A stretch of DNA of 64,000 nucleotides from JABWCE01 sp964617955 (lineage in GTDB: Bacteria > Bacteroidota > Bacteroidia > NS11-12g > UBA9320). The stretch covers positions 62,001-126,000 of the forward strand of contig CAZTXB010000008.1 in NCBI GenBank assembly GCA_964617955.1, read 5' to 3'. Below the pieces are notes generated by a model that did not search any database, was not told the DNA's origin, and was given only the letters and a program-made list of their open reading frames with translations. This document shows, piece by piece, positions 35,789 to 45,789 of the stretch; positions within the stretch are counted from its first letter, which is position 1; each line of letters begins with the position of its first letter. A program made the translations under genes and the position numbers.

Positions 35789-36811
35789 ATGGGCATTTTT
35801 AATTTTTTAACTCAGGAACTAGCCATTGACCTAGGTACAGCCAATACACTTATCGTTTACAAGGACAAAGTGGTGGTGGATGAACCCTCCATCATCGCAA
35901 AAAACCGAACCACGGGAGAGGTGATTGCCATTGGCAAAGAAGCGCAAAAAATGCATGGCAAAGCCCATGAAAACATCAAAACCATTCGACCCTTAAAAGA
36001 CGGAGTGATTGCTGACTTTGAAGCGGCCGAACAGATGATTCGGGGCATGATAAAATTGATCAACCCAAGCAAATCGCTGTTTAAACCTCAGTTAAAAATG
36101 GTCATCTGCATTCCTTCCGGGATTACTGAAGTGGAAAAAAGAGCGGTTAAAGAATCTGCCGAAAGGGCCGGTGCCAAAGAAGTTTACCTTATCCATGAGC
36201 CTATGGCAGCAGCCATTGGAATAGGAATTGACATCGCCGAACCTATGGGCAATATGATCATTGATATTGGAGGTGGTACGACCGAAATCGCTGTCATTGC
36301 CCTCTCGGGTATCGTTTGCGACCAAAGTATCAGGGTTGCAGGCGACGATTTTACGGAAGACATTATTGAGTACATGCGCCGTCAACACAACCTTCTCATC
36401 GGGGAGCGCACCGCGGAGGTGATTAAAATAGAAGTGGGTTCAGCCCTGCCCGAACTCGACAATCCGCCAGAAGATTATCCTGTTAATGGCCGTGATTTGA
36501 TGACGGGAATCCCAAAGCAAATCCATATTTCGTATTCGGAAATTGCCCTCTCGCTCGACAAATCGATTTCAAAAATTGAAGAGGCTGTGCTTAAAGCCCT
36601 TGAATTAACGCCGCCTGAATTAAGCGCCGATATTTACAAAACAGGCCTTTATCTAACCGGTGGAGGAGCCTTGCTTCGAGGCTTGGATAAACGCATCTCC
36701 ATTAAATCGAAATTGCCGGTTTATGTTGCTGAAGATCCCTTAAGAGCGGTGGTGAGAGGTACTGCCCACGCCTTGAAAAATCTCGAATCCTTTAAATCGA
36801 TAATGCAGTAA
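35789..36811 (+). CDS. mreB: Rod shape-determining actin MreB
   Basis: MreB polymerises on the inner membrane and guides cell-wall elongation. The actin-fold ATPase motifs are clear: LAIDLGTANTLIY-like start (AIDLGTANTLIVYKD, residues 11-25), MIIDIGGGTTEIAVI (about 157-171) and YLTGGGALLRGLD near the end. Length 340 is normal. It is the first gene of the elongation operon mreB-mreC-mreD-mrdA-rodA. Confidence 0.98.
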   Translation: MGIFNFLTQELAIDLGTANTLIVYKDKVVVDEPSIIAKNRTTGEVIAIGKEAQKMHGKAHENIKTIRPLKDGVIADFEAAEQMIRGMIKLINPSKSLFKPQLKMVICIPSGITEVEKRAVKESAERAGAKEVYLIHEPMAAAIGIGIDIAEPMGNMIIDIGGGTTEIAVIALSGIVCDQSIRVAGDDFTEDIIEYMRRQHNLLIGERTAEVIKIEVGSALPELDNPPEDYPVNGRDLMTGIPKQIHISYSEIALSLDKSISKIEEAVLKALELTPPELSADIYKTGLYLTGGGALLRGLDKRISIKSKLPVYVAEDPLRAVVRGTAHALKNLESFKSIMQ

Positions 36812-36836
36812 ATTATGAATCCCACGGGGAAGATAA

Positions 36837-37670
36837 ATGCGTAATTTTTTCCTCTTCATACAGCGCTATTCGCATTTTTTTCTTTTTCTTATTCTGGAAT
36901 CTTTGGCTTTCTATGCCATTTATTCGTTCAATATATACCACCATGCCGTATTGCTCAATTCAGCCAACAATGTCAACGGCTCCATTTTGCAAAAGCGTGC
37001 CAATATTACCAAATATTTCAGTTTGACTGAGGAAAACAAAAGGCTGCAATTTGAAAACAACGCCCTTCGAAAGCAAGTCTTGGAATCGTATTATATCGAC
37101 AAAAGCGATACCATCCGCAATACCGATTCGGCCTTCCATCAACGCTTCGATTATATTCCTGGCAACGTCATCCAAAATTCAACCGACCAAAGCAACAATT
37201 ATATAACCATTGATAAGGGAAGTAGGCACGGCATTGCCAAAAATGATGGCGTCATTTGCCCTCAGGGCATTGTTGGAATCATCGTGCTGGTTTCTGAAAA
37301 CTTCAGCGTGGCCATGTCGGTACTCAACAGCAAAACAAGGGTATCACTCAAATTACCCGATAACAGCTCGCCGGGAGCCCTGGTTTGGAAAGGACATTCT
37401 CCCTATTTTGCCAATATTGAAGGGGTTAATAAATTCACCCTCATTAAAAAAGGCGATTTGATTAGAACCAGCCCCTACTCCAAACATTATCCCGAAAATG
37501 TGATCATCGGAAAAGTAGCAGAGGTGAAAAATGCAGAAGGAGGCGCATTGCTTAATGTAAAAGTGCGACTCTCCACAAATTTCACGAATCTGAGAAGCGT
37601 GTACATTATTAAAAACCTGCAAAAAAGTGAAATAGAAACTTTGCAAAATCAAATTTCGGATGGCGATTAG
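36837..37670 (+). CDS. mreC: Rod shape-determining protein MreC
   Basis: One membrane segment near the N-terminus (FFLFLILESLAFYAIYSF), a coiled coil (LTEENKRLQFENNALRKQVL), then the periplasmic beta domains with YITIDKGSRHGIAKNDGVIC and GIVGIIVLVSENFSVAMSVL. MreC activates the PBP2-RodA pair. Length 277 is usual. It ends 11 bases inside mreD. Confidence 0.93.
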   Translation: MRNFFLFIQRYSHFFLFLILESLAFYAIYSFNIYHHAVLLNSANNVNGSILQKRANITKYFSLTEENKRLQFENNALRKQVLESYYIDKSDTIRNTDSAFHQRFDYIPGNVIQNSTDQSNNYITIDKGSRHGIAKNDGVICPQGIVGIIVLVSENFSVAMSVLNSKTRVSLKLPDNSSPGALVWKGHSPYFANIEGVNKFTLIKKGDLIRTSPYSKHYPENVIIGKVAEVKNAEGGALLNVKVRLSTNFTNLRSVYIIKNLQKSEIETLQNQISDGD

Positions 37671-38178
37671 CATTCTAAGACATCTCTTTAATTTTATCAT
37701 CCTGGCCGGCTTGCAGGTGTTGGTGCTCAATGCGCTTGACATAAGTGGTTATTTAAATCCGCAGGTTTTTATTTTGTTTTTGTTGCTCATTCCTGTGAAT
37801 GCCGATATTTGGATCTGTATCATTGCAGGCTTTATCAGTGGCGCCCTCGTAGATGGAATGGCGAATACCTCAGGAATTCATGCCTTTGCAGGTACAGCCC
37901 TTGGCTATTTTAGATTTTTTTATATAAAATTTTCACTCGACAAGGAAGTGATAGAAAGGGGAATGTCGCCCAACATCAGAAACATGGCCGGCTCTTGGCA
38001 CTTCTTTTATATTTTGATAAGCTCCCTTTTGTATCACTGGGTTGTATTTGTGCTTGAATCTTTTAGTTTTAGTAATTTTGGCATAACGAGTTTAAAGGTG
38101 CTGAGCAGCGGAACCATTGCCGCCTTTATCATGTACCTGATCGGGTTTATTTTTAGTCGAAAAACTACCAATGTCTGA
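37660..38178 (+). CDS. mreD: Rod shape-determining protein MreD
   Basis: A 172-residue inner membrane protein with about five hydrophobic segments (LFNFIILAGLQVLVLNAL, VFILFLLLIPVNADIWICII, and later ones). Sequence is poorly conserved across the family, but length, topology and the place between mreC and mrdA, with overlaps of 11 and 8 bases, fix the call. Confidence 0.88.
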   Translation: MAISILRHLFNFIILAGLQVLVLNALDISGYLNPQVFILFLLLIPVNADIWICIIAGFISGALVDGMANTSGIHAFAGTALGYFRFFYIKFSLDKEVIERGMSPNIRNMAGSWHFFYILISSLLYHWVVFVLESFSFSNFGITSLKVLSSGTIAAFIMYLIGFIFSRKTTNV

Positions 38179-40159
38179 AGGAAGCAGCCGAAACAATGCG
38201 CTTATTATTGCTGTGATTGCCATAGGCATTATTTTCACTGCCCGCCTCTTTTATCTTCAGGTCATCGACACTTCCTATGTTGATTTTGCAAATGCAAATT
38301 CTAAAAAAATTCTCACCATACATCCCAATCGCGGACTGATTTACGATAGAAATCAAAAACTCATTGCGTACAATGACAACTTTTATGATTTAATGATTTC
38401 CTATCCCTTTAAGCTCAAAAATTTTGATACCGGCAGTTTCTGTGATATCTTGAGAATTAGCAGGGAAGATTTTTTAAAACGCTTAAAGAAAGCCGATAAA
38501 ACGGTATACAAGGGAAGCGCCGTTTTTTACAAAAATCTGGAACATTATAAGTACGCCGCCTTACAAGAAAGATTGTTTGACTACGACAAATTTTACATCG
38601 ATACCAAAACCGACCGCAAGTACAAAACGAAATCAGGGGCCCACGTTCTTGGTTATATAGGCGAAATCTCTCAGCGTCAGCTTGAAGAGCACCAAGAAGA
38701 AGGATATTACTCAAAAGGTGACTTTATAGGCCTTTCAGGTCTGGAAAAATATTACGAAAAAGAACTCAGAGGCGAGAAAGGGGAAGAAGTGATTTTGGTG
38801 GATAGCAAAGGAAAATTGCAAGGCAATTATTCCAAAGGCAAATATGACAAGCCGGCCATTGCGGGCAAAAAGGTTTCAACAACCTTAGACATCAAGCTGC
38901 AGGAGTATGCCGAAAAATTGATGCAAAACAAGATGGGAAGTGTGGTCGCCATTGAACCCTCCACAGGAGAAATACTCACCTTGGTTTCAAGCCCCGGTTA
39001 TAATCCCGATGAACTCTCCATAAGGAACAAGAGAAAACATTACGGAAAATTGTTAAATGACCCAACCAAACCTTTATTCAACCGGGCGGTAACAGCAGCC
39101 TACCCTCCCGGCTCGGTGTTTAAGCTGCTCAATGGACTCATAGGACTTCAGGAAGGTGTTATTTATCCCGAAAGCAGGTTCCCCTGCTACAAAGGGTTTT
39201 CTATTGGTAATTTACATGTGGCCTGTCACCCTCATCCTCCAAATCTCGATTTAAGGGGGGCGGTCGCCAACAGTTGCAATGCCTATTTTTGCTATACTTT
39301 CAGGGAAATTTTAGAAAACCCAAAGTACCGTTCAACACGCGAAGCTTACATTCATTGGAAAGAATACATGCTTCAATTTGGTTTGTCGAATAAATTGGGT
39401 TCCGACATCAATTTCGAATCCAAAGGAAACATTCCCAGTCCTGAGTTTTACGACCGCATGCACGAAGGAAGATGGAGTTTCTCACGAATCATATCCCTGT
39501 CCATTGGTCAGGGCGAAATTTTGATTACGCCCCTGCAAATGGCCAACGTTATCAGCACCATTGCCAACAGAGGTTTTTACTACACCCCACATTGTATCAG
39601 AGCCGTGGATGATGCGCCTGCCATTCCGGAAAAATTTAAGCAAAAACACCGAATAAAAATTCATCCCGACCATTTTCAAACGGTGGTAGAGGGGATGGAA
39701 CAGACTTTGATAAGTGGTACGGCTGCAAGAACAGGCATTGATGGAATTTCAATTTGTGGTAAGACAGGAACGGTTCAAAATCCACATGGAAAAAATCATG
39801 CGGTATTCATGTGTTTCGCACCTAAAGACAACCCGAAAATTGCCATTGCCTGCATTGTCGAAAACGCAGGTTATGGTGCCACATGGGCAGCTCCAATAGC
39901 CAACCTCTTGATAGAAAAATACATCAAAGGGGATACGGCTTCTTCAAAACCTGAGGTTGAAAAAAGGTTATTCGAAGCCTACCTCCTACCTAAACCCAGA
40001 CCGGTTGACACTTTGCGTCTTAAATTCATGAGGGATTCAACTAAAAAAGCCGCCAAAGATTCAGCCCTCAAAAAAAGATCCGATGCTAATAAACAAGGCA
40101 GTACGCCTATAATTTTTCACTTTGATATGGTCCTAAATGAAAGAGAAGAAGATTATTGA
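38171..40159 (+). CDS. mrdA: Penicillin-binding protein 2 (peptidoglycan transpeptidase)
   Basis: The elongation transpeptidase. One membrane anchor (ALIIAVIAIGIIFTARLFYL), the dimerisation segment with NRGLIYDRNQ, then the transpeptidase domain: Ser315-x2-Lys318 (PPGSVFKLL), Ser368-Cys-Asn370, and KTGT at 531-534. A basic C-terminal tail of about 60 residues (RDSTKKAAKDSALKKRSDA) is unusual and may be flexible. Overlaps mreD by 8 and rodA by 23 bases. Confidence 0.96.
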   Translation: MSEGSSRNNALIIAVIAIGIIFTARLFYLQVIDTSYVDFANANSKKILTIHPNRGLIYDRNQKLIAYNDNFYDLMISYPFKLKNFDTGSFCDILRISREDFLKRLKKADKTVYKGSAVFYKNLEHYKYAALQERLFDYDKFYIDTKTDRKYKTKSGAHVLGYIGEISQRQLEEHQEEGYYSKGDFIGLSGLEKYYEKELRGEKGEEVILVDSKGKLQGNYSKGKYDKPAIAGKKVSTTLDIKLQEYAEKLMQNKMGSVVAIEPSTGEILTLVSSPGYNPDELSIRNKRKHYGKLLNDPTKPLFNRAVTAAYPPGSVFKLLNGLIGLQEGVIYPESRFPCYKGFSIGNLHVACHPHPPNLDLRGAVANSCNAYFCYTFREILENPKYRSTREAYIHWKEYMLQFGLSNKLGSDINFESKGNIPSPEFYDRMHEGRWSFSRIISLSIGQGEILITPLQMANVISTIANRGFYYTPHCIRAVDDAPAIPEKFKQKHRIKIHPDHFQTVVEGMEQTLISGTAARTGIDGISICGKTGTVQNPHGKNHAVFMCFAPKDNPKIAIACIVENAGYGATWAAPIANLLIEKYIKGDTASSKPEVEKRLFEAYLLPKPRPVDTLRLKFMRDSTKKAAKDSALKKRSDANKQGSTPIIFHFDMVLNEREEDY

Positions 40160-41420
40160 TACCCAATCTTTCGACTGGCCCATTATTCTCATTTATGTGA
40201 TCATGGTGATTTTTGGGTGGCTTAATATTTATTCGGCCTCATGGAATGAGAATACAGGAAGTATTTTTGATCTTAACAAAAACTATGGCAAACAGTTTTT
40301 ATTCATCTGTATTTCCGCTTTCATTGCCATATTTTGGCTTTTCCTCGATTACAAACTTTTTAATCTGTTTTCCTATGGCGTTTACGGACTGCTCATTGGC
40401 CTGGTTATTTCGGTGTTTGTGCTTGGAAAGGAAGTAGCGGGTAACAAAAATTGGATCCCCATAGGGAGCTTTAACTTGCAGCCGGCTGAGTTTGCAAAAT
40501 ACGGCGTATCACTGGCGCTGGCCAAATTTCTGGGGACACCCGACGCCAAGTTGAAAGATAAACGAACCATGCGCATGGCCCTGGCTATTTTTCTGTTGCC
40601 CATGGCCCTTATCCTCATTCAAAAAGACACCGGCTCTGCTTTGGTTTTCCTCTCTTTTTCGCTGGTGCTATACCGCGAAGGACTTTCAGGACTTTGGTTT
40701 GTGATGGCTTTGTGCGCCATCATCATATTTATTCTGACGCTTTATTTTGGCTCCATATGGGTCTCGTCAATTTTTGCAGGCATTGCACTATTATTCTACT
40801 TGTTCAGCTCACGAAAAAAATCCCTGACCTGGCTTTTGGTCATTATTACCGTTGGAGTCGTCGCCTTCAGTTCGAGTATCAATCTGTTGATGGACAATGT
40901 TTTAAAAGACCATCAGAAAAAGAGAATTTTGGTCACCTTTGGATTGCTCGAAGATTTAAAAAAGGAAGGGTACAATGTTCACCAGTCGAAAATTGCCATT
41001 GGCTCAGGTGGGCTTTTGGGAAAGGGTTTTTTGCAGGGAACGCAAACCAAATTGAGGTATGTACCCGAGCAGCATACCGATTTTATTTTTTGTACCATAG
41101 GCGAAGAATGGGGCTGGGTGGGAAGCATCATTCTCATGATTTTGTTTGTAACCCTTATTGCGAGGGTCTATTACCTGGCTGAACGGCAAAAGAACCGATT
41201 TAACAGGGTTTACGCCTACTGTGTGGCGTCTATCCTTTTCTTTCACTTCACCATCAACATTGGAATGACGATAGGCTTAGTCCCCGTTATTGGAATACCC
41301 TTGCCTTTCTTTAGTTATGGTGGATCCTCTCTTATCGGATTTACCGTGCTTCTCTTCACACTCATCAGGCTGGATGCGACGCGGTCGACGGAAATGAGTA
41401 CGTTGAAAGATATGTACTAG
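40137..41420 (+). CDS. rodA: RodA, SEDS peptidoglycan glycosyltransferase
   Basis: RodA polymerises glycan strands from lipid II together with PBP2. About ten membrane segments; family motifs NLQPAEFAKYG, VPEQHTDFIFCTIGEEWGW and FFSYGGSSLIGF are all present. The Glu in PEQHTD region and the Asp/Glu of the loops fit SEDS enzymes. Length 427 is slightly long. The 23-base overlap with mrdA suggests coupled translation. It ends the operon; dnaE lies convergent 97 bases on, with only a weak TGGTC/GACCA hairpin (41462-41474) in between. Confidence 0.95.
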   Translation: MKEKKIIDTQSFDWPIILIYVIMVIFGWLNIYSASWNENTGSIFDLNKNYGKQFLFICISAFIAIFWLFLDYKLFNLFSYGVYGLLIGLVISVFVLGKEVAGNKNWIPIGSFNLQPAEFAKYGVSLALAKFLGTPDAKLKDKRTMRMALAIFLLPMALILIQKDTGSALVFLSFSLVLYREGLSGLWFVMALCAIIIFILTLYFGSIWVSSIFAGIALLFYLFSSRKKSLTWLLVIITVGVVAFSSSINLLMDNVLKDHQKKRILVTFGLLEDLKKEGYNVHQSKIAIGSGGLLGKGFLQGTQTKLRYVPEQHTDFIFCTIGEEWGWVGSIILMILFVTLIARVYYLAERQKNRFNRVYAYCVASILFFHFTINIGMTIGLVPVIGIPLPFFSYGGSSLIGFTVLLFTLIRLDATRSTEMSTLKDMY

Positions 41421-41517
41421 GAGACTTTCAGAATCTTTCGCAAGCGATGTCCCTTATATATTGGTCAAAGACCAGTAGCTAAGGATTAGGTCTGTATCTT
41501 CTTAAAAATCTAGATGA

Positions 41518-44500
41518 TTAATTGATTTTAACCCCGATATCCATCACATCCAATTCCGCCTGAACCTCCTTATTCCAATCCAATCTCAAACTTCTGCTGA
41601 ATAAATTGGTCTGGTGTTTTGAATCCACATCATTGACTGATATTTTTAAAATGGCCGGCCCCTGGTTTTTCTTTGCCAAGGCTAAAATTTTATCAAGGTA
41701 CACACGGCTCACCTGTTCGGTTTTTAAATGGAGCTGAATGCTTTTTAAATGGGTTGCCCTCACGTCCTCCAAAAATGTTAACTTACTGATTTTTAATTCC
41801 TGTTCCGCTTCATCTCGGTAACTCTGAACCGTTCCGGCTGTGCAAAATATCATGGCATTTTGCTGCAAAAAGGGTCTGAATTTTCCAAAGTCCAGTCCAA
41901 ACAAGGATATTTCCTTTGCCCCGCTGTAGTCTTCTATGATAAATTTAGCCCAGGGCTTGCCATTCTTGTTCACCCTCTCCTCGAACATGGTTACGATGCC
42001 GGCGAATTTAAGTTCCTTGCCTTTTAGTTTATTCAGTGCGTTTAAATCGGAAATCTTTGTATTGGTAAATAAATCTATATCGAGCTTAAAATTGTCAAGG
42101 GGATGCCCGGAAATAAACATTCCCGCTACCTCTTTTTCTTTGTTCAATTTTTCGATGGGGTTCCATTGTTCAATCTGGGGTAACTTGGGTTCCGAGATGG
42201 TGAATCCTGTCACATCCTGAAATAAACTGTTTTGACTGCTGTTTTTCGATTCCTGTACTTGCGCGCCATGTTTCAGAGCCATCTCTATACCACTGAGTAA
42301 GCCCTCGGGTTTTTCGATGTATTGTGCCCTGTGGTAAGTTCCCCAACTGTCGAAGGCACCAGCCAAAGCCAGTGCTTCCAATGATTTTTTGTTGACGGTC
42401 CGCAAATTGGCTCTGGTGGTTAAATCGAAAATGCTGGCATAGGGTCCTCCTGCATCTCTTTCCATAATAATGGCATTGGTGGCCGACTCCCCTATGCCCT
42501 TAATGGCACCTAAGCCAAAGCGAATTTCACCGGCTTTATTCACTGAAAAATTCACCTGGCTCTCGTTGATATCGGGTCCTTTCACAACCAGTCCCATGCG
42601 CTTGCACTCGTCCATAAAAAAGGTAATCTGGTCAATATTGCTGCTGTTATGGGTGAGGATGGATGCCATAAACTCTGAAGGGTAATGGGTTTTGAGATAG
42701 GCGGTTTGATTGGCCAAATAGGCGTAACAAGTCGCATGCGATTTGTTAAAAGCGTATTGGGCAAAGGCCTCCCAATCGGTCCATACTTTTTCGCAAACTT
42801 TCATCTCATGACCATTGGCTTTGCACCCTTCCATGAATTGCTCTTTCATTTTATCAAGAGTGCCTTTGTCTTTTTTGCCCATGGCCTTTCGCAAGGTATC
42901 GGCATCTGCCTTCGAAAAGTTTGCCAGCTTTTGCGACAACAGCATGACCTGCTCTTGATAAACGGTGATGCCATAGGTGCTTTCCAAAAATTCCGACATA
43001 CCTTCTATGTCATACGTAATGGGCTCGCGACCGTGTTTGCGGTTCACAAAATTTGGAATATATTCCATTGGGCCGGGCCTAAACAGGGCATTCACCGCAA
43101 TTAAATCTTCAAGCTGGGTTGGTTTCAACTCGCGCAATGCTTTTTTCATCCCATCGCTTTCAAATTGAAAAACCCCATTGGTATCGCCTCTTTGAAACAG
43201 CTTTAAAGTCTCCTCATCGTCGAGTGGGATTTCATCAGGAACAATTTCAACGCCATGGTTTTGCTTGATAAGCGCAATGGCATCTTTAATAATCGTCAGG
43301 GTTCGCAACCCCAAAAAGTCCATCTTGAGCAAGCCCGCATCCTCTACCACCTTGCCGTCGAATTGGGTTACCCACATGCTCGAATCCTTTAAAGTACAAA
43401 CCGGAATAATGGAAGTGAGATCGCTTGGAGCAATGATCACGGCCGAAGCATGCACTCCTGCATTTCTAACCGAGCCTTCGAGCAGTCGCGCTTCTTTTAA
43501 AACCTTGCCTTGTAAATTATCGAGTTTAATAATTTCCCTGAGTTTTTGGATGCCGCTCATATCGTCAGGGTTAAAAATCTCTTTGGCTTTGCTTTCCGGA
43601 AGGTCATAGATCTGTTCATAGGATACGCCGGGGGTTTCAGGAACCAATTTCGACAACATGTTGGAATCGTCGAGTGATAATTCCAAGGCTCTGGCCACAT
43701 CCTTAATGGCGGTTTTGGCTTTCATGGAGCCGTAGGTAATAATTTGGGCCACCTGATTCTGACCGTATTTTTGAATGACGTAATCAATCACCTTCTGACG
43801 GCCTTCGTCGTCAAAATCTGTGTCAATATCGGGCATGCTCCCCCTCTCAGGATTTAAAAACCGCTCAAACAACAATTGATATTTGATGGGATCTATATTG
43901 GTTATGCCAATGCAATAAGCCACGGCCGAACCTGCCGCAGAACCCCTTCCGGGACCTACTGCTACCTTCAGTTTTACGGCTTCCTGGCAAAAATCGGAAA
44001 CAATCAAAAAATAGCCGGCAAAACCCATTTTTTTAATGACCGAAAGCTCAAAGTTTAGCCGTTCCTCTACTTCCGAATTTAATGTTCCGTAGCGTTTTTG
44101 TGCGCCTTCTAATGTTAAATGCCTCAAATACTCATCCTCATCACTAAAGGAGGCCGGTAAAGGAAAGGCTGGTAACATCACCTTTTTTTTAAGGTCTATT
44201 TTGTCAATTTTATCGGCAATCTCAATGGTATTTTCAACCGCCTGAGGAAGGTCTTTGAACAAATCGCTCATTTCCGATTTGGTCTTAAAATAAAAGGCAT
44301 CATTTGGAAAACCGAAGCGCTGGCCTTTAAAATCGCCTATAGGCGTGCTTTGCACATCGCCGGTGTTGATACAAAGCAAAATATCATGGGCATTGGCGTT
44401 CTCCTTATCCAAATAATGCGAATCGTTGGACACGATCATTTTTACATTGTATTTTTTGGAGAACCGAATCAAGACCTCATTGACTTTATTTTGTTCTTCT

Positions 44501-45042
44501 ATGTGATGTCTCTGTAATTCAATATAATAATCTTCGCCAAACACATCGAGCCACCATTTAAACTTTTCTTCCACCGCTTGCTCGTCTTCTTTCAGGATAG
44601 ATTGAGGAACCTCAGCTCCAAGACAACAGGTGGTCGCAATAAGGCCTTCGTGGTATTGTAAAATGAGCTCCTTGTCTATTCTCGGGTACTTGCCGTACAA
44701 TCCCTCAATATAGCCAAGTGAACAGAGTCTTGAAAGATTTTTGTACCCTGTTTCGTTTTTGGCCAAGAGCAACTGGTGGTATCTCACATCGCCTTTCTCT
44801 CTCGAAAATTTTTGAACCCTGCGGTCTTCCACCAGGTAAAATTCACAGCCAACGATTGGTTTTATTCCATTTTTATTGCATTCCGAAACAAACTTAAAGG
44901 CCCCGAACATATTGCCATGGTCCGTAATGGCTATGGCTTTCATTTCATCGGCCACTGCTTTTTTTACCATCCCCTCTATACTTGAGGCACCATCGAGTAA
45001 ACTGAACTGTGTATGACAATGGATGTGACAAAAATCGGGCAT
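41518..45042 (-). CDS. dnaE: DNA polymerase III alpha subunit
   Basis: The replicative polymerase. N-terminal PHP domain (HCHTQFSLLDGASSIEG, then ITDHGNMFG), polymerase domain with catalytic PDIDTDFDDEGR near residue 402 and GPGRGSAAGSAVAYC before it, helix-hairpin-helix region (GLGAIKGIGESATNAI) and a C-terminal OB fold (LKFAGIVTMFEERVNKNGKP). Length 1174 is typical of DnaE1. The PHP metal ligands look intact, so proofreading-like activity is possible. Confidence 0.97.
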   Translation of the reverse strand: MPDFCHIHCHTQFSLLDGASSIEGMVKKAVADEMKAIAITDHGNMFGAFKFVSECNKNGIKPIVGCEFYLVEDRRVQKFSREKGDVRYHQLLLAKNETGYKNLSRLCSLGYIEGLYGKYPRIDKELILQYHEGLIATTCCLGAEVPQSILKEDEQAVEEKFKWWLDVFGEDYYIELQRHHIEEQNKVNEVLIRFSKKYNVKMIVSNDSHYLDKENANAHDILLCINTGDVQSTPIGDFKGQRFGFPNDAFYFKTKSEMSDLFKDLPQAVENTIEIADKIDKIDLKKKVMLPAFPLPASFSDEDEYLRHLTLEGAQKRYGTLNSEVEERLNFELSVIKKMGFAGYFLIVSDFCQEAVKLKVAVGPGRGSAAGSAVAYCIGITNIDPIKYQLLFERFLNPERGSMPDIDTDFDDEGRQKVIDYVIQKYGQNQVAQIITYGSMKAKTAIKDVARALELSLDDSNMLSKLVPETPGVSYEQIYDLPESKAKEIFNPDDMSGIQKLREIIKLDNLQGKVLKEARLLEGSVRNAGVHASAVIIAPSDLTSIIPVCTLKDSSMWVTQFDGKVVEDAGLLKMDFLGLRTLTIIKDAIALIKQNHGVEIVPDEIPLDDEETLKLFQRGDTNGVFQFESDGMKKALRELKPTQLEDLIAVNALFRPGPMEYIPNFVNRKHGREPITYDIEGMSEFLESTYGITVYQEQVMLLSQKLANFSKADADTLRKAMGKKDKGTLDKMKEQFMEGCKANGHEMKVCEKVWTDWEAFAQYAFNKSHATCYAYLANQTAYLKTHYPSEFMASILTHNSSNIDQITFFMDECKRMGLVVKGPDINESQVNFSVNKAGEIRFGLGAIKGIGESATNAIIMERDAGGPYASIFDLTTRANLRTVNKKSLEALALAGAFDSWGTYHRAQYIEKPEGLLSGIEMALKHGAQVQESKNSSQNSLFQDVTGFTISEPKLPQIEQWNPIEKLNKEKEVAGMFISGHPLDNFKLDIDLFTNTKISDLNALNKLKGKELKFAGIVTMFEERVNKNGKPWAKFIIEDYSGAKEISLFGLDFGKFRPFLQQNAMIFCTAGTVQSYRDEAEQELKISKLTFLEDVRATHLKSIQLHLKTEQVSRVYLDKILALAKKNQGPAILKISVNDVDSKHQTNLFSRSLRLDWNKEVQAELDVMDIGVKIN

Positions 45043-45067
45043 GGTAAATTAAAAATTTGAGCTTGGA

Positions 45068-45075
45068 CAAAGTTA
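45068..45075 (-). promoter_or_regulatory. dnaE -7 box
   Basis: The minus strand reads TAACTTTG, matching TAnnTTTG, 25 bases before the dnaE ATG. No TTG stands at the expected -33 distance. Confidence 0.4.
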
Positions 45076-45131
45076 GTTTATGGCAGGGGTTAATTTGTAA
45101 GGGTGGATAAAATGGGGAATGTTTTGAGCAA

Positions 45132-45168
45132 AAAAAAAGCCCGGGTAAATCGATACCCGGACTTTTTT
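45132..45168 (-). terminator. Rho-independent terminator behind the Cys/Tyr-tailed gene
   Basis: Stem of GCCCGGGTA (45139-45147) with TACCCGGAC (45154-45162), one mismatch, six-base loop AATCGA. On the minus strand it is followed by a run of nine T. A shorter T run on the plus strand makes it possibly bidirectional. It lies 17 bases past the end of the 45185-45616 gene. Confidence 0.8.
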
Positions 45169-45184
45169 ATGTTTTGTAATGGGA

Positions 45185-45616
45185 TTAGCCGCAGCAATAG
45201 TAGTAATAGTACCAATTGCCATAAGAGTCTTGCAACAAATAGTAACACCATAAATTGCAATCGCCTCTGCTCTTATCTTTATTTTTTACTTTCTTTTTAT
45301 TTTTCGAAGCAGCTATGGCCTTGGATATTTTAACCACATCTTCGTCGGTGAGCGTTTGACCTACCTTGTAGGTTGTGTTGTCGATAGTAACCTCTGCATT
45401 TGAGGCACCGCGACTTGCTTTGCCCTTTTCGGCCATCACGGCATTTAACAATCCCAAATCGGCATCACTTAAGGTTCTTCCGGCTGCAAAATTCTCAACT
45501 TTGGTCGGGTTCTTTTTAGCCTCACCCGGGGTTTTAGACTGCGCATTAAGCGAATTGGAAAATACAAACATGCCGGCAAACAGTGCCGCAATAATTAATA
45601 ATTTGATAGTTTTCAT
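45185..45616 (-). CDS. Small secreted protein with Cys/Tyr-rich C-terminal tail
   Basis: I do not recognise this 143-residue protein. A signal peptide ends near NSLNAQ. Two related units follow: GRTLSDADLGLLNAVMAEKG (residues 46-65) and GQTLTDEDVVKISKAIAASK (86-105), sharing G-x-T-L-x-D-x-D. Then comes a Lys-rich stretch (KNKKKVKNKDKSRG), and the last 24 residues are CNLWCYYLLQDSYGNWYYYY plus YCCG: four Cys and eight Tyr. A strong terminator follows and no partner gene is adjacent, so it is probably its own transcript. Confidence 0.7.
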   Translation of the reverse strand: MKTIKLLIIAALFAGMFVFSNSLNAQSKTPGEAKKNPTKVENFAAGRTLSDADLGLLNAVMAEKGKASRGASNAEVTIDNTTYKVGQTLTDEDVVKISKAIAASKNKKKVKNKDKSRGDCNLWCYYLLQDSYGNWYYYYYCCG

Positions 45617-45789
45617 GATTTTATTTTATTTTTAATTGGTGCGAATGTATTCTATATATCTGAATTCAAAAAAAAGTGAATGCTTTTTTCAAAATTATTC
45701 TTGCAGCCGGATACAGCATGCTCAATTTTAATCATCAATTTTATTTTTTTAATGCCGTAATCTATTCCTAAGTTTGAAGAAAAAATTAT

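Noticed and set aside
40694..41182. 162-codon frame inside rodA in another frame
   Set aside because: Overlaps conserved SEDS motifs; composition (many His, Phe, Arg) is that of a frame-shifted membrane protein.
41462..41474. TGGTC-AAA-GACCA hairpin between rodA and dnaE
   Set aside because: Only five base pairs and no T run on either strand; too weak to list as a terminator.
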